Source of the DNA: Mya arenaria
Lineage: Eukaryota > Mollusca > Bivalvia > Myida > Myidae
Direction: 5' to 3'
DNA: 64,000 bases
NCBI RefSeq assembly: GCF_026914265.1
Contig: NC_069135.1
Coordinates: 21,197,639-21,261,638, forward strand
The notes under the pieces were generated by a model. That model saw nothing but the letters and a program-made list of their open reading frames with translations. It had not been told where the DNA came from and ran no database searches. The position numbers were made by a program, and so were the translations under genes. Shown here in pieces: positions 46,145 to 57,984 of the stretch. Within the stretch, counting starts at the first letter, position 1. Every line of letters starts with the position of its first letter.

Positions 46145-46400
46145 GTAAGTTTGGGGTCACACAACACAAAAGCGTTTTCTTAAATTGACCCATTTGCACG
46201 ACAAATCACACTGAATTGTAGTGTTTCACGAACCCAGACATAATATATTTCGGAAGAAAGTTCCACTTGTCACGGTACTAATCATTAACACCATTAGTGT
46301 ACCAATCAACCTCATGTACGCCAAGTTACCTCATGTATATAAACCAAGTAGCATCATGAACACCAAGGAACCTCAGTGTACCCAGTAACCCTTATCCGTT
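46145..46400. mobile_element. Dispersed element (copy 2 of the 42815 family)
   Basis: Same order of blocks as at 42815: GTTTGGGGTCACACAACAC, CATTTGCACGACAAATCACA, ATATATTTCGGAAGAAAG, AGTGTACCAATCAACCTCAT. It carries only three or four minisatellite units and no 397-bp repeat. It lies between the stathmin-like gene and ARL6. Confidence 0.7.
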
Positions 46401-47188
46401 ATGTCCTGACAACGTTTGGGAAAAGCCCTAATTATAGTTTTACCAATACAATCCAAAACGGTGCATTTTGGGCGTATTTTATTTCATTTTTCTTCGATAT
46501 TGACATAACAAGTAAACTTGGACGGGTTTAGGTGGGGGGGGGGGGGTGCGCACGCTGGGTTACCCCCTTACCCCCTTCCCACATTGGATCAGCAATGCAA
46601 TCGCTGAATGTGCACTACTTAACTTTGTTGTTTTTAGCAATATATGTACCTATTATATGTTTCCTTCGAAAGGGGTGACATATATGTACAGGAACGTGAA
46701 ATCAGCTGTGTAAATGTAATAATAATGTTTTCACAACAGTACGAGATGTGCAGTTGAATGTTCTTTTTAATTTCTTTTTAATTGTATCTGTAAAAAACTC
46801 AATCTTGATGTTTTTATTCCCTTAAGAATAAAGTTCTTGCAACTGAAGTTACATGACAATATAAAACTGAAATAGTTCTAGTTAGCCTACACTGGTAGTG
46901 CGGCGCCATATTTATTTTTTCGGTTGCCTTTTGTTTTCACCGTTGATGACATAAAATTCTTCTGTCAACGTCAAAACTAAACAAAATAAGAAGCTTTTTG
47001 GATCAAACAAAGACCATTTTTAAAAAAAAAAACGATTGTATGGGACATTATAATTTCCTTATTCGCTGTTAACTGTTATTGTTTAATTAAAATCAACGGT
47101 ACAGAAATGTTACCTTTAGAGGTTTGAACTTTTCACACCTGGCCTGAACTTGTTTACACTGGATACCTGAGTCTATTGGAGTGAAATC
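46401..47188 (+). promoter_or_regulatory. ARL6 upstream region
   Basis: Intergenic sequence between the divergent stathmin-like gene and ARL6. It has a short G run near 46534-46546 and a GC-richer patch GTGCGGCGCCATATTT at about 46900. No TATA box in a convincing place and no clear 5' UTR intron were seen, so promoter placement is inferred only from the gene order. Confidence 0.3.
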
Positions 47189-47761
47189 ATGGGCTTTCTC
47201 GACAAATTAGCCAGACTGTTCGGTTTAAGGAACGAGGAGGCAAATATTTTAGTGGTTGGACTTGACAACAGTGGAAAGACAACTATTCTGAACCAGATGA
47301 AGGGCGAAGATTCACGTGCAATGGACATTGTACCAACTATTGGGTTTTCGGTAGAGAAGTTTAAGGCGAAATCATTGACAATTACTGCATTTGATATGTC
47401 AGGTCAAGGGAGATATCGAACCTTGTGGGAGCAGTATTACAGAGACTGTCAAGGAATCATTTTTGTCATTGACAGCAGCGACAAAATCCGAATGGTAGTA
47501 GCCAAGGATGAACTTGATAGTCTTATGAAGCATGGAGAACTTGCGCACAAGCGTGTGCCAATTCTGTTCTTTGCAAACAAATCTGATTTGCGAGATGCAG
47601 TGTCCAGTGTTAAGGTATCAACACTGATGAAGCTAGAAGAAATTAGAGACAAGCCGTGGCATATATGTGCCAGTAATGGTTTAACAGGAGAAGGTTTACA
47701 CGAAGGCATTGATTGGTTAACAGAACAATTGAAAAGTTCAATTTCTGCTAAGAAAAGGTGA
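47189..47761 (+). CDS. ARL6: ADP-ribosylation factor-like protein 6 (BBS3), single exon
   Basis: Small GTPase that, when GTP-bound, recruits the BBSome coat to membranes for ciliary cargo traffic. 190 residues, uninterrupted, against 186 in human. Motifs: P-loop GLDNSGKTT (residues about 24-32), switch [12 protein letters not shown] with its Thr, DMSGQGRYR (DxxGQ), NKSD in place of the usual NKMD, and ICAS as the G5 element. [20 protein letters not shown] and DKPWHICAS are very close to vertebrate ARL6. The N-terminal [13 protein letters not shown] forms the amphipathic helix. The ATG at 47189 matches the family start. The absence of coding introns is unusual compared with vertebrate ARL6 and suggests intron loss or an old retrocopy, but nothing disrupts the frame. 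Confidence 0.96.
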   Translation: MGFLDKLARLFGLRNEEANILVVGLDNSGKTTILNQMKGEDSRAMDIVPTIGFSVEKFKAKSLTITAFDMSGQGRYRTLWEQYYRDCQGIIFVIDSSDKIRMVVAKDELDSLMKHGELAHKRVPILFFANKSDLRDAVSSVKVSTLMKLEEIRDKPWHICASNGLTGEGLHEGIDWLTEQLKSSISAKKR

Positions 47762-48331
47762 TTGACAAATGTAGAGCAAGCGAAGAGCAGTTTAATACCA
47801 TCCATTTAACATATCTGATCTATAACAACATTCCAAGAAGAACAATGATTTGAAACAATTGTTAATTAGCTACATCATGACATGTATACAAGTCATGTAC
47901 ATTGTACTTGTTTTAAAAGTAAAATTATGTTTAACTTAAATGTCTATTAATGTTTTAATTTAATTAACTTGCTAAGAAATATCAGCATACATAAACGTAA
48001 CGAACAGACAAGAGTAAGTTTGTGTGATATTCATTGTTATAAATGCCTTTTAGTTTCTTAATGTTGTATTCCGTCCACTTTGCATCTGATTCTGTGAAAT
48101 GTGTTGCTTTATTTTACTGTATGAAAAACAAGTGTTCCAGCATGATCTGTATTACACATTATCACAAAATGTTATGAAGAGCGTATTTCTTTTAATATTG
48201 GTACTTGTATATCTGTTGTGTCATCTCATTTGTGTTTATTATATTATTTACGATCATTCATTCTCTTTTTGATATGAATGTTGCGGGCTTAGCACAAAAC
48301 TGTTGTGATACTTTCTATTTCTTTATTAAGT

Positions 48332-48337
48332 AATAAA
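48332..48337 (+). terminator. Likely ARL6 poly(A) signal AATAAA
   Basis: AATAAA about 570 bp past the ARL6 stop, followed by a T-rich stretch. There is no A tract after it, so this is not a fresh processed pseudogene. Confidence 0.45.
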
Positions 48338-48867
48338 CTTTTTTCACTAAGCGCACAATGTCTACTGTATTAGCCTTTAAAATTGATGAATATAATGTCT
48401 AAATGAAGGAGTTAGTACTGAAACATTTTAGCTGTAGGTAGGTCAATGTAATAAAGTATTCATTTTTTTCAAAGCAGTAGCTGGCTATTTTCTTTTCTAG
48501 ATTAGTTTTGTATCAATACTGTTTAAAGTGCTAATTAGTAATAATTTTGCATATAGCTTCTCAAAAAATAATACCAAAAAGAATAAGTGTTATCATACTT
48601 TACTGATTCTCAGAAATCCATGTATAAATAAGTCAAATGATTGTAATTCTTATGAGATCTGTGTCTTTTTCTTACTGTTAATTTAGACAAAAAAAATCTG
48701 GATCATTGATTTTTACTCAGTACAGAATAAAAAATTGTAAGATATAAGAAGTCTTTTTATTTATGCATTATCATTGTGATCAATATGTACCAAATATAAG
48801 GTTTATATTATAAACATGTTTTGAGCGCTGACCAACATTCAAGTTCTTGCATAACATCCCTGCTGTA

Positions 48868-49450
48868 GTCCATTCGGAGCTCCTCGGCCTTTATTATCGA
48901 AAACAACCTTGGATGTATGCCGGTACATCAGTAGAAGTAGTTCATAATTTTTTTAATAATATTATTAATTAAATGTTGTGTTTAAGGTTGTATTTGTAGT
49001 TTAAGTTTAAATCCGTTGCCAGTGAAGAGTTTTATTTCAAACATAATTAAGAGTTCCAAGGCATTAATAAAGTTATTTTAAACTTATTTTACAATTGTGA
49101 AACAAGCTATTGCAACTTATATTAATAACTCTTGTTGGCACAATGTTGTGGGAGAGTGTGGTCTTGTGTTGTGGGGGAAACCGGAGTACCCGGGGAAAAC
49201 CCACTTGTCTGACTTGATGACCACTAACCAAACTTACATGTACCCAGACTGGGAATCAAACCCGGGTCACCTTGTTGAGAAGAGAATGCGCTAACCGGAC
49301 AACCAGTTGATTAAGTTGAACTGCTAAATTGAAAGAACTACGCGATCTACTTGCAGTGTAGTTAAAGTGAACCGATTTCTGACATAGCAAACCGTCCATT
49401 TACATCCGAGGTTGTTTTCATTAATAATGTCTGAGGAGTTCCGAATGGCT
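48868..49450. mobile_element. MITE family A copy carrying a nested insertion
   Basis: The left end CCATTCGGAGCTCCTCGGCC and the right end GTTGTTTTCATTAATAATG with GAGGAGTTCCGAATGG match the family A termini. The left half runs to about 49075 and the right half resumes at about 49313 (TTGAACTGCTAAATTGAAAG). Between them lies a foreign segment with tRNA-like features. Confidence 0.75.
49080..49312 (-). mobile_element. tRNA-like (SINE) insertion inside a MITE
   Basis: Minus strand reads GGGTTTGATTCCCAGTCTGG, a B-box-like sequence. On the plus strand GGAGTACCCGGGGAAAACCC, ATGACCACTAACCAAAC and GAATGCGCTAACCGGACAAC are also present; the last resembles the tRNA-like end of dispersed tRNA-derived repeats. 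The 63-odd codon frame inside is not a gene. Confidence 0.5.
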
Positions 49451-50036
49451 ATAGTCATGTATCATCGCAAGTTATATTAAAAGAATTAACTTTCTTCAAA
49501 AGGTCTGACAAGCAGGAAATCAACGTCATAAGAATAAGATGTACCTAACTGCACAAGTTTCTGGTTAAAGCAGAAAAAAAAACTGAAATGAACATGTTCA
49601 ATAAATGTTGCTATGTATTCACTTAGCTTGTTTGTCTGGGTTTTTCAGTCAAACAAAGGGCAAATCTTAACAATTATTGAAAGAAGTTGTGGGCTTTGCT
49701 TTACATAGGGAGCATGTTTACCATGTTTTATTTGAATATCTTGTACCTTTTTTAAGTTGTATGGCCACATTGAAGATTTTGCAGTATAATGCCGCTAACA
49801 TATATAATAATGTGTATAATGACACAGAGGCTATCAAAATACCAATCCTTTTGAAAAACAATTGAATAAAAACAAGAGGCTCACAATGGTCTATGCTTTA
49901 TTGGTAAGGATTTTTTGGATTAAGCTGGTTTTTCAAAGGAACCATGATTTAGTCAGTATCTAACAATTCTATAAGTTTAGCAAACATCTGGTAATAATTG
50001 AGTTGTCATAAAAAATAAACAGCTCTTTATGACAAG

Positions 50037-50262
50037 GAAAGGGAGAAAACCAACTGCACTCTCTAAGTACAGGTTGTCTCTTTTAGGCTGTAATTTTCAT
50101 CTCTGACAGTGGCAAGGGAGTATATAAGAAAAACAACTGCACTTTCTGAGTACATGTTCTCTTAGACTGGAATTTTCATCTCTTAGAATGGCAAGAGTGA
50201 ATAACAAAAAAGAAACTGCACTTTCTGAGTATAGGTTGTCTCTCTTAGATTGTAATTTTGCA
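50037..50262. repeat. Three-copy tandem repeat, about 80-bp unit
   Basis: AACTGCACTTTCTGAGTA followed by CAGGTTGTCTCTCTTAG and TGTAATTTTCATCTC recurs three times with substitutions. Confidence 0.7.
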
Positions 50263-50289
50263 CTTGGCTAATAGCAGTTTTGATAATTT

Positions 50290-50420
50290 CAAGGGCCATA
50301 ATCCAGCAGTGCTTGGGCAGATCTGGCTGGTTAAAGACAGGGATAGGGGTCTCATGGATATCTTTATACTGTAGGAGTTTGATCAAGATACATTGTACAA
50401 TAGAAACTGAAGACTTTATC
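50290..50420. repeat. Dispersed repeat GGGCCATAATCCAG, copy 1
   Basis: AAGGGCCATAATCCAGCAGT, TGGGCAGATCTGGCTGG and CATGGATATCTTTATACTG parallel a second copy at 52062-52215. Confidence 0.65.
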
Positions 50421-52061
50421 ACCTTAGGTCAGTAAAGCTAATAGAAATAAGAATCAGAAAATTACATTTAAATGTTTATTTACTTATGCATGGAATTTAC
50501 ATTGAATGAAGATACATTATAATTGCATAACATGGATTATTTACCTAAGTTATATAAATCTACACTAAATTGGTAACAACAAATAAACTATTGCTTTTAT
50601 ACAAAACATACAACATTGAATGATTTGGAAATACAAATAGAGATATTAATAAATCACTACATATGAATAGTCTTTAACATGTGCTAACTGATTTCAAAGA
50701 CTTGTATGATTAAGGTGACTTCGAGTTGTGATGTAGATGCACTATGACTGCAAATGCAATCGACTTTTTTTAAACTTCAAAGACAGATGAATTAATTGCC
50801 TATCAAATTAAAATGTACACAACCAATCTACATATCACGGATGATGTCAGTTGCTGCATTTACAAAACTAAATTTTGACTGATGAAAACAAAAATAATTT
50901 TTCGAAATGGCAACCTTCATACAATATGTCGCTAAAAAAAGTATCCGCAATAATCTTATACCATTTATTAGATGAAAGTGTTTATAGTCATATGTTTCAA
51001 CATTTAATACCCTCCAGTTTTCCAAACCAGGAAATATTGACAAACTACAGATTTTTTTTTGGACAAATCACTAGAGCATGGTGTGAATAAGTAATGAACA
51101 GCATCTTTCAGATATAGCTCTATGATTCATTCCAAACTAAGGCCTTACAAACATAATTTTTAGTTTTTCAGGCACGCTTCTTTTGTTTTAAAATACTTCT
51201 ACTGGAGCTATCATTATTTTTCATTCTAAAAATAAAATTTTCCATTATTTTTAATTCTTAAAAATTAAATTTTCCATTATTCTTAATTCTTAAAATAAAA
51301 TTTTACAACAGTTTTACTCCAAAGTTATTAACTTAAGACAAAATATTTAGAAATGTTTATACTTGATGAACGACTATTATTATATATAGAATAACTTACA
51401 AAAGTCACCTTTACTTATATTCAACATTCAAAAATGAATAAGTAAAAAAATCAATACCTAATGAAAACAATAAGTGAAGTTGAATAAAATCCATGCTTAT
51501 TTAAAAAAGAATTTGCCTGACAAACTAGATATTATCTCAAATTAGCCTAACTAACAAAGCAAACATGTACATACCAAAACAAAATCATGCATCATTAAAT
51601 GATATTTTCCTGAAGCAGAAATGCAAACTTTACTACAAGATGATGAACTAACAGATTGATGAGATGAGATATGTGATACACCTAGCACGAAACACAGCGC
51701 TACGTGTGACATAATTTTATCTGATCATAATCTCTTTAAACAATGCCTTTAGATTGTTTCACATAAACACATGTAGATTATATTGTGAAGATGAATTACC
51801 AATTCTTGGTTACAAACATGTAAAATTCAAAATTAAGAGGCTGGAGCCAACCATGAGGGCCTACTGGCATGACATTTTTGATATTTTTTATCTTTAGCAT
51901 GTACATACTACTAATAGGCAATTTACTGAACCTGCTTTCAATGTTAAGTTATCAGTGAACAAAATGGTTTACAAGGGCCAAAGGGAGATAAAAACTAGAA
52001 AACACAACTCTGTAAAAGTTGCCTCCCTTAGAGTATACTTTCGCTAGGGCTGCAACATTTT

Positions 52062-52215
52062 GAGGGCCATAATCCAGTCATGCATGGGCAAATCTGGCTG
52101 GTTTAACAAATGGAACCAAGCACATATGGATATCTACCTACTGTATAAGTTTAAATGAGATGCAATCAAAATTGAAGAGTGTATCCCATTCACAAGCAAC
52201 TGTTTACTGACGCTG
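52062..52215. repeat. Dispersed repeat GGGCCATAATCCAG, copy 2
   Basis: GAGGGCCATAATCCAGTCAT, GGGCAAATCTGGCTGGTTT and ATGGATATCTACCTACTG match the copy at 50290. Confidence 0.65.
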
Positions 52216-52259
52216 GACAACATGCCATTGTAGAAACTCTTCTGGCCTGAGGCCAGTGA

Positions 52260-55200
52260 AGCTAAGAATATATGTTATATATACATTAATTGCTTTTGTG
52301 TGTACAGTGATATTTTCTTTTAGTCAATTACAGTAACCAAATATGGATATATTCCGTACCACTTACAAAACTGGACATGAGTGGCAACCCGCAGAAATAA
52401 GTCTTACCGTAAAAATGATATAAGTAACAAATATCAAGTTTTTTATCTTAAAAAGAATGGCATTGCCTATGGCGCAATGTTGCTCTTTTTTTCCAGGCAA
52501 CAGTATTATGTTTCTTTCTTCTGTAAAACATATTTGATTGGATGCCAAGGATAGCCGACTCATTTCTGCTTGACGCTGTACACATTGTCATACTACTTGC
52601 TCTGACAAATAAGATATGTAATATATGATTTTATATTGATGATTTGGTAAGTTTTGAAAAAAATGTGATTATTTTTATCATAAAATGTCATACATCAGTG
52701 TGCTACCACATCATTAAGTAATGTTGGCACCAGTTTGGTAAACCTATACTGTATAATACAGTCAGAGCTACATAAAGGGACATAATGGGTAAATTGGCTT
52801 TAAAATGAACCAATTACAATCCAAAGTCAAAACAATTGTTCACATCAGTATGAATACCAATTGTTACAAGGGTGTATCATTACTACAGTCAATTTACAAC
52901 CATTTCAGGATCCACTGTTCTGACCAAATCAAAGGTGAACTATCATTTCGAATTTTGGAAAATGCTACTACTTTTGATTTTGTTTGGAGTGTTGTGGTTT
53001 ATTGTGCAAATGTAAATCTGTAATGTCCAGTGTTTTTAAATAAGAAAAGTTCTACGATCAGAATCTAGCCTATGGTATAGGAAAAATACATGTATGTTTC
53101 AACTTTAATGTGCCAGTCAAATTAACAATCGTCATTACACTTGATTGATCGAAGCCAATGTAAACATTACACATTACAAAAATACTTATGTACTTACGAT
53201 TAACTTTAAACAAATAGCTATCTGCAGCTGAGTATTACACAGAATTTTACAATCGGACAGGCACATTTAAAGTCTGTTTACCTAATGATTAATCATAAAG
53301 TCTTTATCATTTTATACATTATTTTATTCTTAGCTGCCAGATTTTTCACAACTAGTTTAGCACTACATGTATCAATAAGACTGATCTTACACACCAAAAA
53401 TTGAATGTATCAAAACGTTTTGCATAAAACCCAAAAAACATATCATCATTTAAATACCAGGTACACTATCACATGGAAAGAGGAATGATATTGTCCTCTA
53501 AGAACTTCTATTATATAAAACTTGATAAAGTAAAGTCAAAATAAGCTACCTGCAGTTGAGTTAATTAACCAAATATTTGAAATATATGTACTTAGGCTAA
53601 TTTCTTGATAAATCTTAAATAAATCAGGCTTGAACAGTTAGAACCCTTAAGGCATAATCTTCATAACCAGATTTAACTAAATATAAAACATAAATGATTA
53701 CATTATCATTTTTGTTATAATGCTAAACATTAATTATTCAGTTGAGCTGTCTTAAACAGACTTAACATTGTATGATAAATTATTCGCAGGTATACGAGAA
53801 GAAACCATATAGCCTAATGCCATTGAAAAACAAATGATACAAAAAATACAAATGATACAAAAAATCATAAAAAATCAACATGTCATAAAATGTTAAAACC
53901 CTTTCTACAAGCATTTACACAAAGAGAAAGACATTTTTGAACAGTCAAGAAATGATATGTTAGCAAAAATGCCAAATAAACTGATAAGAATTGAAAAAAT
54001 CCAAGAGAAATGAAGTACGAACAAGTGGACCCCACAGAGAACATCAACACTGGTCTGTTGTTTTAACTGTCCACCCAAGGGCGAAACTCTTCAATTATAA
54101 AAGCTTAAGTTTTTGGTCTTGCTAACCATATAAGTATTGCCTCTGGCAACATGAGTTCCAAGTTTCATTGGAATATCTAAATTGATTTATTTAGTTTTTG
54201 CCAAGGTTAGAACATTGGCTTTGAGAAGACCACACCGAGACACCAAGGCTGCAACAATAACTGAACATTTTTTCTTTGGAACACAGGTAAGCTAAAACTT
54301 AAAAAGTAAACTTAACCAACAAGGCAGTAGAAACCTTCCAGACGGCTTTAACCCTTTCTTTCATAGAGAAGTGGCCACATCAGGCACCCCTAGTTAATTC
54401 CCTTGTAATATATCTCTAAAGTAAAAATGCATCTTCATAATGCTTTGTATAGAAAAGTTAAAAGGCATATCTATGAAGAAATGGGTTTTAATACACATGA
54501 ATATGCATACATCATGATAATGACACAAATATTGCTTTGTGATGAATAGATTATCCCTGAACACGGACAATAACATTCTCAACTCTTATCCTAATCTTTA
54601 ATTCGGCGGAATCAAGAAAATGTTGGGTATTCCCGAAAAAAAGTCTAGACTGTTTTATTACACGATTTTGAAAAAAAAAAACACTTCTGAAAATAGAAAG
54701 ACTATTTCAATTAAATTTACAAAAACTATGGGCATGTAAATATGACAGGTCAAGGTATCAAAAAAATACATATTAGAAATATTAAGATTAAAAAAATGGA
54801 AACAAAAAATTCTTTGTAAGTAATTTGTCAGAAAACCAAATAGACATGATGTTGAATCACCCTGTTATAATTATTCATAACTGTAAAACCATTTAAGAGG
54901 TAAACTGGTCATGTAATAACCCTGGTCAAACAAATGTATCTGGACTTCGATTCAATATATTCATAATTATAGAAGGTAATTATCGAGCATCTAAATTTTA
55001 AGTGCCATTTTAAGTATTTCAATAGATTGGCATGAACTAAATCCCATTACACGAATGTTCTACAGAAATATTATATACAGATTCCATTTAGAAACTATGT
55101 TGTGTACTTCAGATGGGTATGTTAACAAACTTCACAACAAGCAGTTCAAGGAACCAGAGTAAAGCCTACTAAGTGTAGCTAGTTTTGTAGGCAGAGCGCA

Positions 55201-57919
55201 GTACCACATGAGAGCCCTCCTTACTTAGGCAATAACTTCACATCATGTGTTTTAAAAAGCACCTTTGGTGACAAAATTGACAAACAAACAAAAAAGACTT
55301 AAAGATTAGGCTACACCTCCTGAAAATCCATGAATGTGGTTTTTAAAGTTCATTTTAGATGCAGATTTTTAATGCAAAGATTAGAATTAAAAAAAAGCGC
55401 TTTCCGTGATGCAGCAAAATTCTAGACAAGGAAAGCTCTCTGCAAACAGTCCATCAATGTAATAATTTGTTTTAAAGCACTTGAAAGCTAAAAGTTAAAG
55501 CAATGAACCTTGAGGTCCAAATTTCTGGAACACACTCAAGTCCCTTGTTACAGGATCAAGCTAAGCTCACTATGTTCGTTTCTGTTTACCAAAATACCCT
55601 GGGTCTAGAACGCTACGTTTATTAGGACACAGACAAAACAAAACAGGTAAAAAACTTAATACCATAGATTGGACGCAGTGAAAAAATGTGAAAATCAGTT
55701 TTTTGTCTTGACTTGTGAATTTTATTGAATCATGAAAAAGGCAAAGGTTATTGTAAACCATGGAATATTAATTACACGAGCATTATGTGCCAACACCTTT
55801 AGCTAACTATTACAATCATGTGTCACAGTGTAAACAAACAACACTGCCTTAATCGTAGAAATTTCCCATTTAAAAGAATTTTGAGATTTTTAAAGAAACT
55901 TATATGAGAAGTTTCGATAACCGTAACTGGTTTTTGTTATGTAAGATCCAGCATTAGGAAGTAATTTCGCTCAATAATATAAGATACTTAAACCTGTTAT
56001 GCTTAAGTAGTTTCGAATCTGGTGCCAGATTAAACTAGTATAAAAAATGAAATAACAGTAAAGTGAGGTAATCCTTAACAAGTGTCCAAACAAATAATTT
56101 GTCAAATTATGCGAATGTCAAATGAAAATACAAAACAAAGTTATGATTTGTATATAGCATCGGATGTAAGGAAATATATAATTCTGACAAACTTTGCAGA
56201 AATTATATCATAATGTCATAATGATCATTGATCAGTATTCAAGACGTGATCAAATTACAGATGATATCAAGAAAATAGTCATAGAAGTGTGAGATAATTT
56301 TGTAAGTATTTTATATTTTGACAGTAAGAAATGACGTCCTAAATCTCAATGATTTTTTTTAGGATGAAAAAATTACATTCTACACATTTATGTAATAATG
56401 TAATTTTTATACATTTTCATAATAGTTGACACCAGAGTGTCTGAAACAAGAGTGTTAGAAACTCAATTATGGCTGCTATCTAAATCAATAAGAGTGGAGA
56501 ATTACACCTGTAAATGATGCCATCAAAATCAATTACAGACAATTCGAAGATGACGATATCAAACTTAACTGAGATAAAATGTCAGCACACTTTGTTATCA
56601 ATTTCTATTCAAGATTTGGAACATTATATAGGTGAATTTTGTCCGATATTATGCTTATAAAAAATTTCCACCAAGTTTGGTAATCATTAAATGAAATAAT
56701 GGATGTGTAAGCGGACAACTTTACGGACTCTGTCTGACCAAAATGGGTATTTCCATAATAAGTCCAATTTGTTAAACAGGTGTATAAAATATATTTAAAA
56801 AATGATGCAGAATTTAAATGAACAAAATAAGTTTTCTATTTCTACAAACAATAGTAAAAAAATAGCACAATACAATTTTATTTTTTTAAGAAATCAAATG
56901 TTTTAACCATATTGTAATCTACAATGAATAGTGAAAAACATTGGCTTTTTCATAAATATCTCAAACATAATGACTTTGTACAGCTTGATCTATCATTAAC
57001 AACTTCATTACAAGAACAACTATATTTAATAATTGGAACATTTACCTCGCAATCTCACTAACACAAAATGAAAGAATGTATCTTTTTTTTAAATTTCATA
57101 ATTTTTAGCACCTTTATGTTGAAACTAACATATACTACGAACATTCCAGTATTCCATTTGATGATAATTCCCTATCAATGAAAAACTATACAATTATGCA
57201 TATGTTGTTCTAAAAATTATGTGGCACTCTTTAAAGCTAAGTAACAGAACTTGTACTCCTCTACCATCAACCATTTTCACAGTAGAAATCATTCTCACAG
57301 TTAGAATCAATTTTCATTGAGGTATAGCACTCTGACAACAGTGTTATAGCCTGTTTATACATTTTCATAGATATTGACTTAAGGTATCTGATGCACAATG
57401 CGAGTTTTGTTTGATCATGTAATTGATCGTTATGTTAAATGTTTATGCCTGGTGTCCCCATATAATATTGGTATCATTTGAAAGGCGTTTTCTTACTTAA
57501 TTCTAATACGGTATGTAAAAAATATTGACCGAAGAAAATTAACATAATTGATAATGATTAATGTTTTTGTTCTTTATTTCAAATGACATCAGACATCAAC
57601 TGGTCAATTTTGCAATCTTTCAACATAAAAAGGTTGTTTGAAATATGTTATAGTCTAGTTTTTTTCATTTTCTTTCTTTTCATAACAAACCATTGACCAA
57701 ACCAATATGTCCAGGCCGCATGCATCCAAAATTCAACTAATTGTAGAACAGATACCTTATTTTGTCAAGATATGGCATCTTACACATTTGCACAGAAAAA
57801 TAACATTCAGATGAAACACTATCAGCAGCATTCTCTAGTAACTGTTGTCTGCTAATCCAGAAATTGTTGTCTGCTACTCTACTAATTGCTGACTGCTACT
57901 GTTTGAACTGAACAAAATT
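52260..57919. other. AT-rich region downstream of p38 and ARL6, no gene seen
   Basis: Short frames only. Part may be the p38 3' UTR (minus strand), but I could not place its end. It contains a diverged dispersed repeat near 54060-54270 and the SINE tail copy at 56158-56212. The motif near 55983-56030 is shared with 1563-1612. Confidence 0.45.
56158..56212. repeat. Tail of the 45195 SINE-like family
   Basis: GCATCGGATGTAAGGAAATA, ATTCTGACAAACTTTGCAGA and AATTATATCAT match the 3' body at 45316-45372 without the tRNA-like head. Confidence 0.65.
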
Positions 57920-57984
57920 TTATGCAGTTTCCATGCCCTCCCCAGCAGGTTGAACAAAGGAAATCACTTCTTCGTAGACTAGCT
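57920..57984 (-). CDS. p38 last exon ([10 protein letters not shown] to stop)
   Basis: Acceptor TTTTTTGCAG; the phase completes AAG (Lys), then [20 protein letters not shown] and TAA at 57920-57922. Too short to stand out as an open frame; recognised by the conserved YxEVISF. Confidence 0.88.

Noticed and set aside
49097..49294. 65-codon frame after ARL6
   Set aside because: Lies inside the tRNA-like insertion within a MITE.
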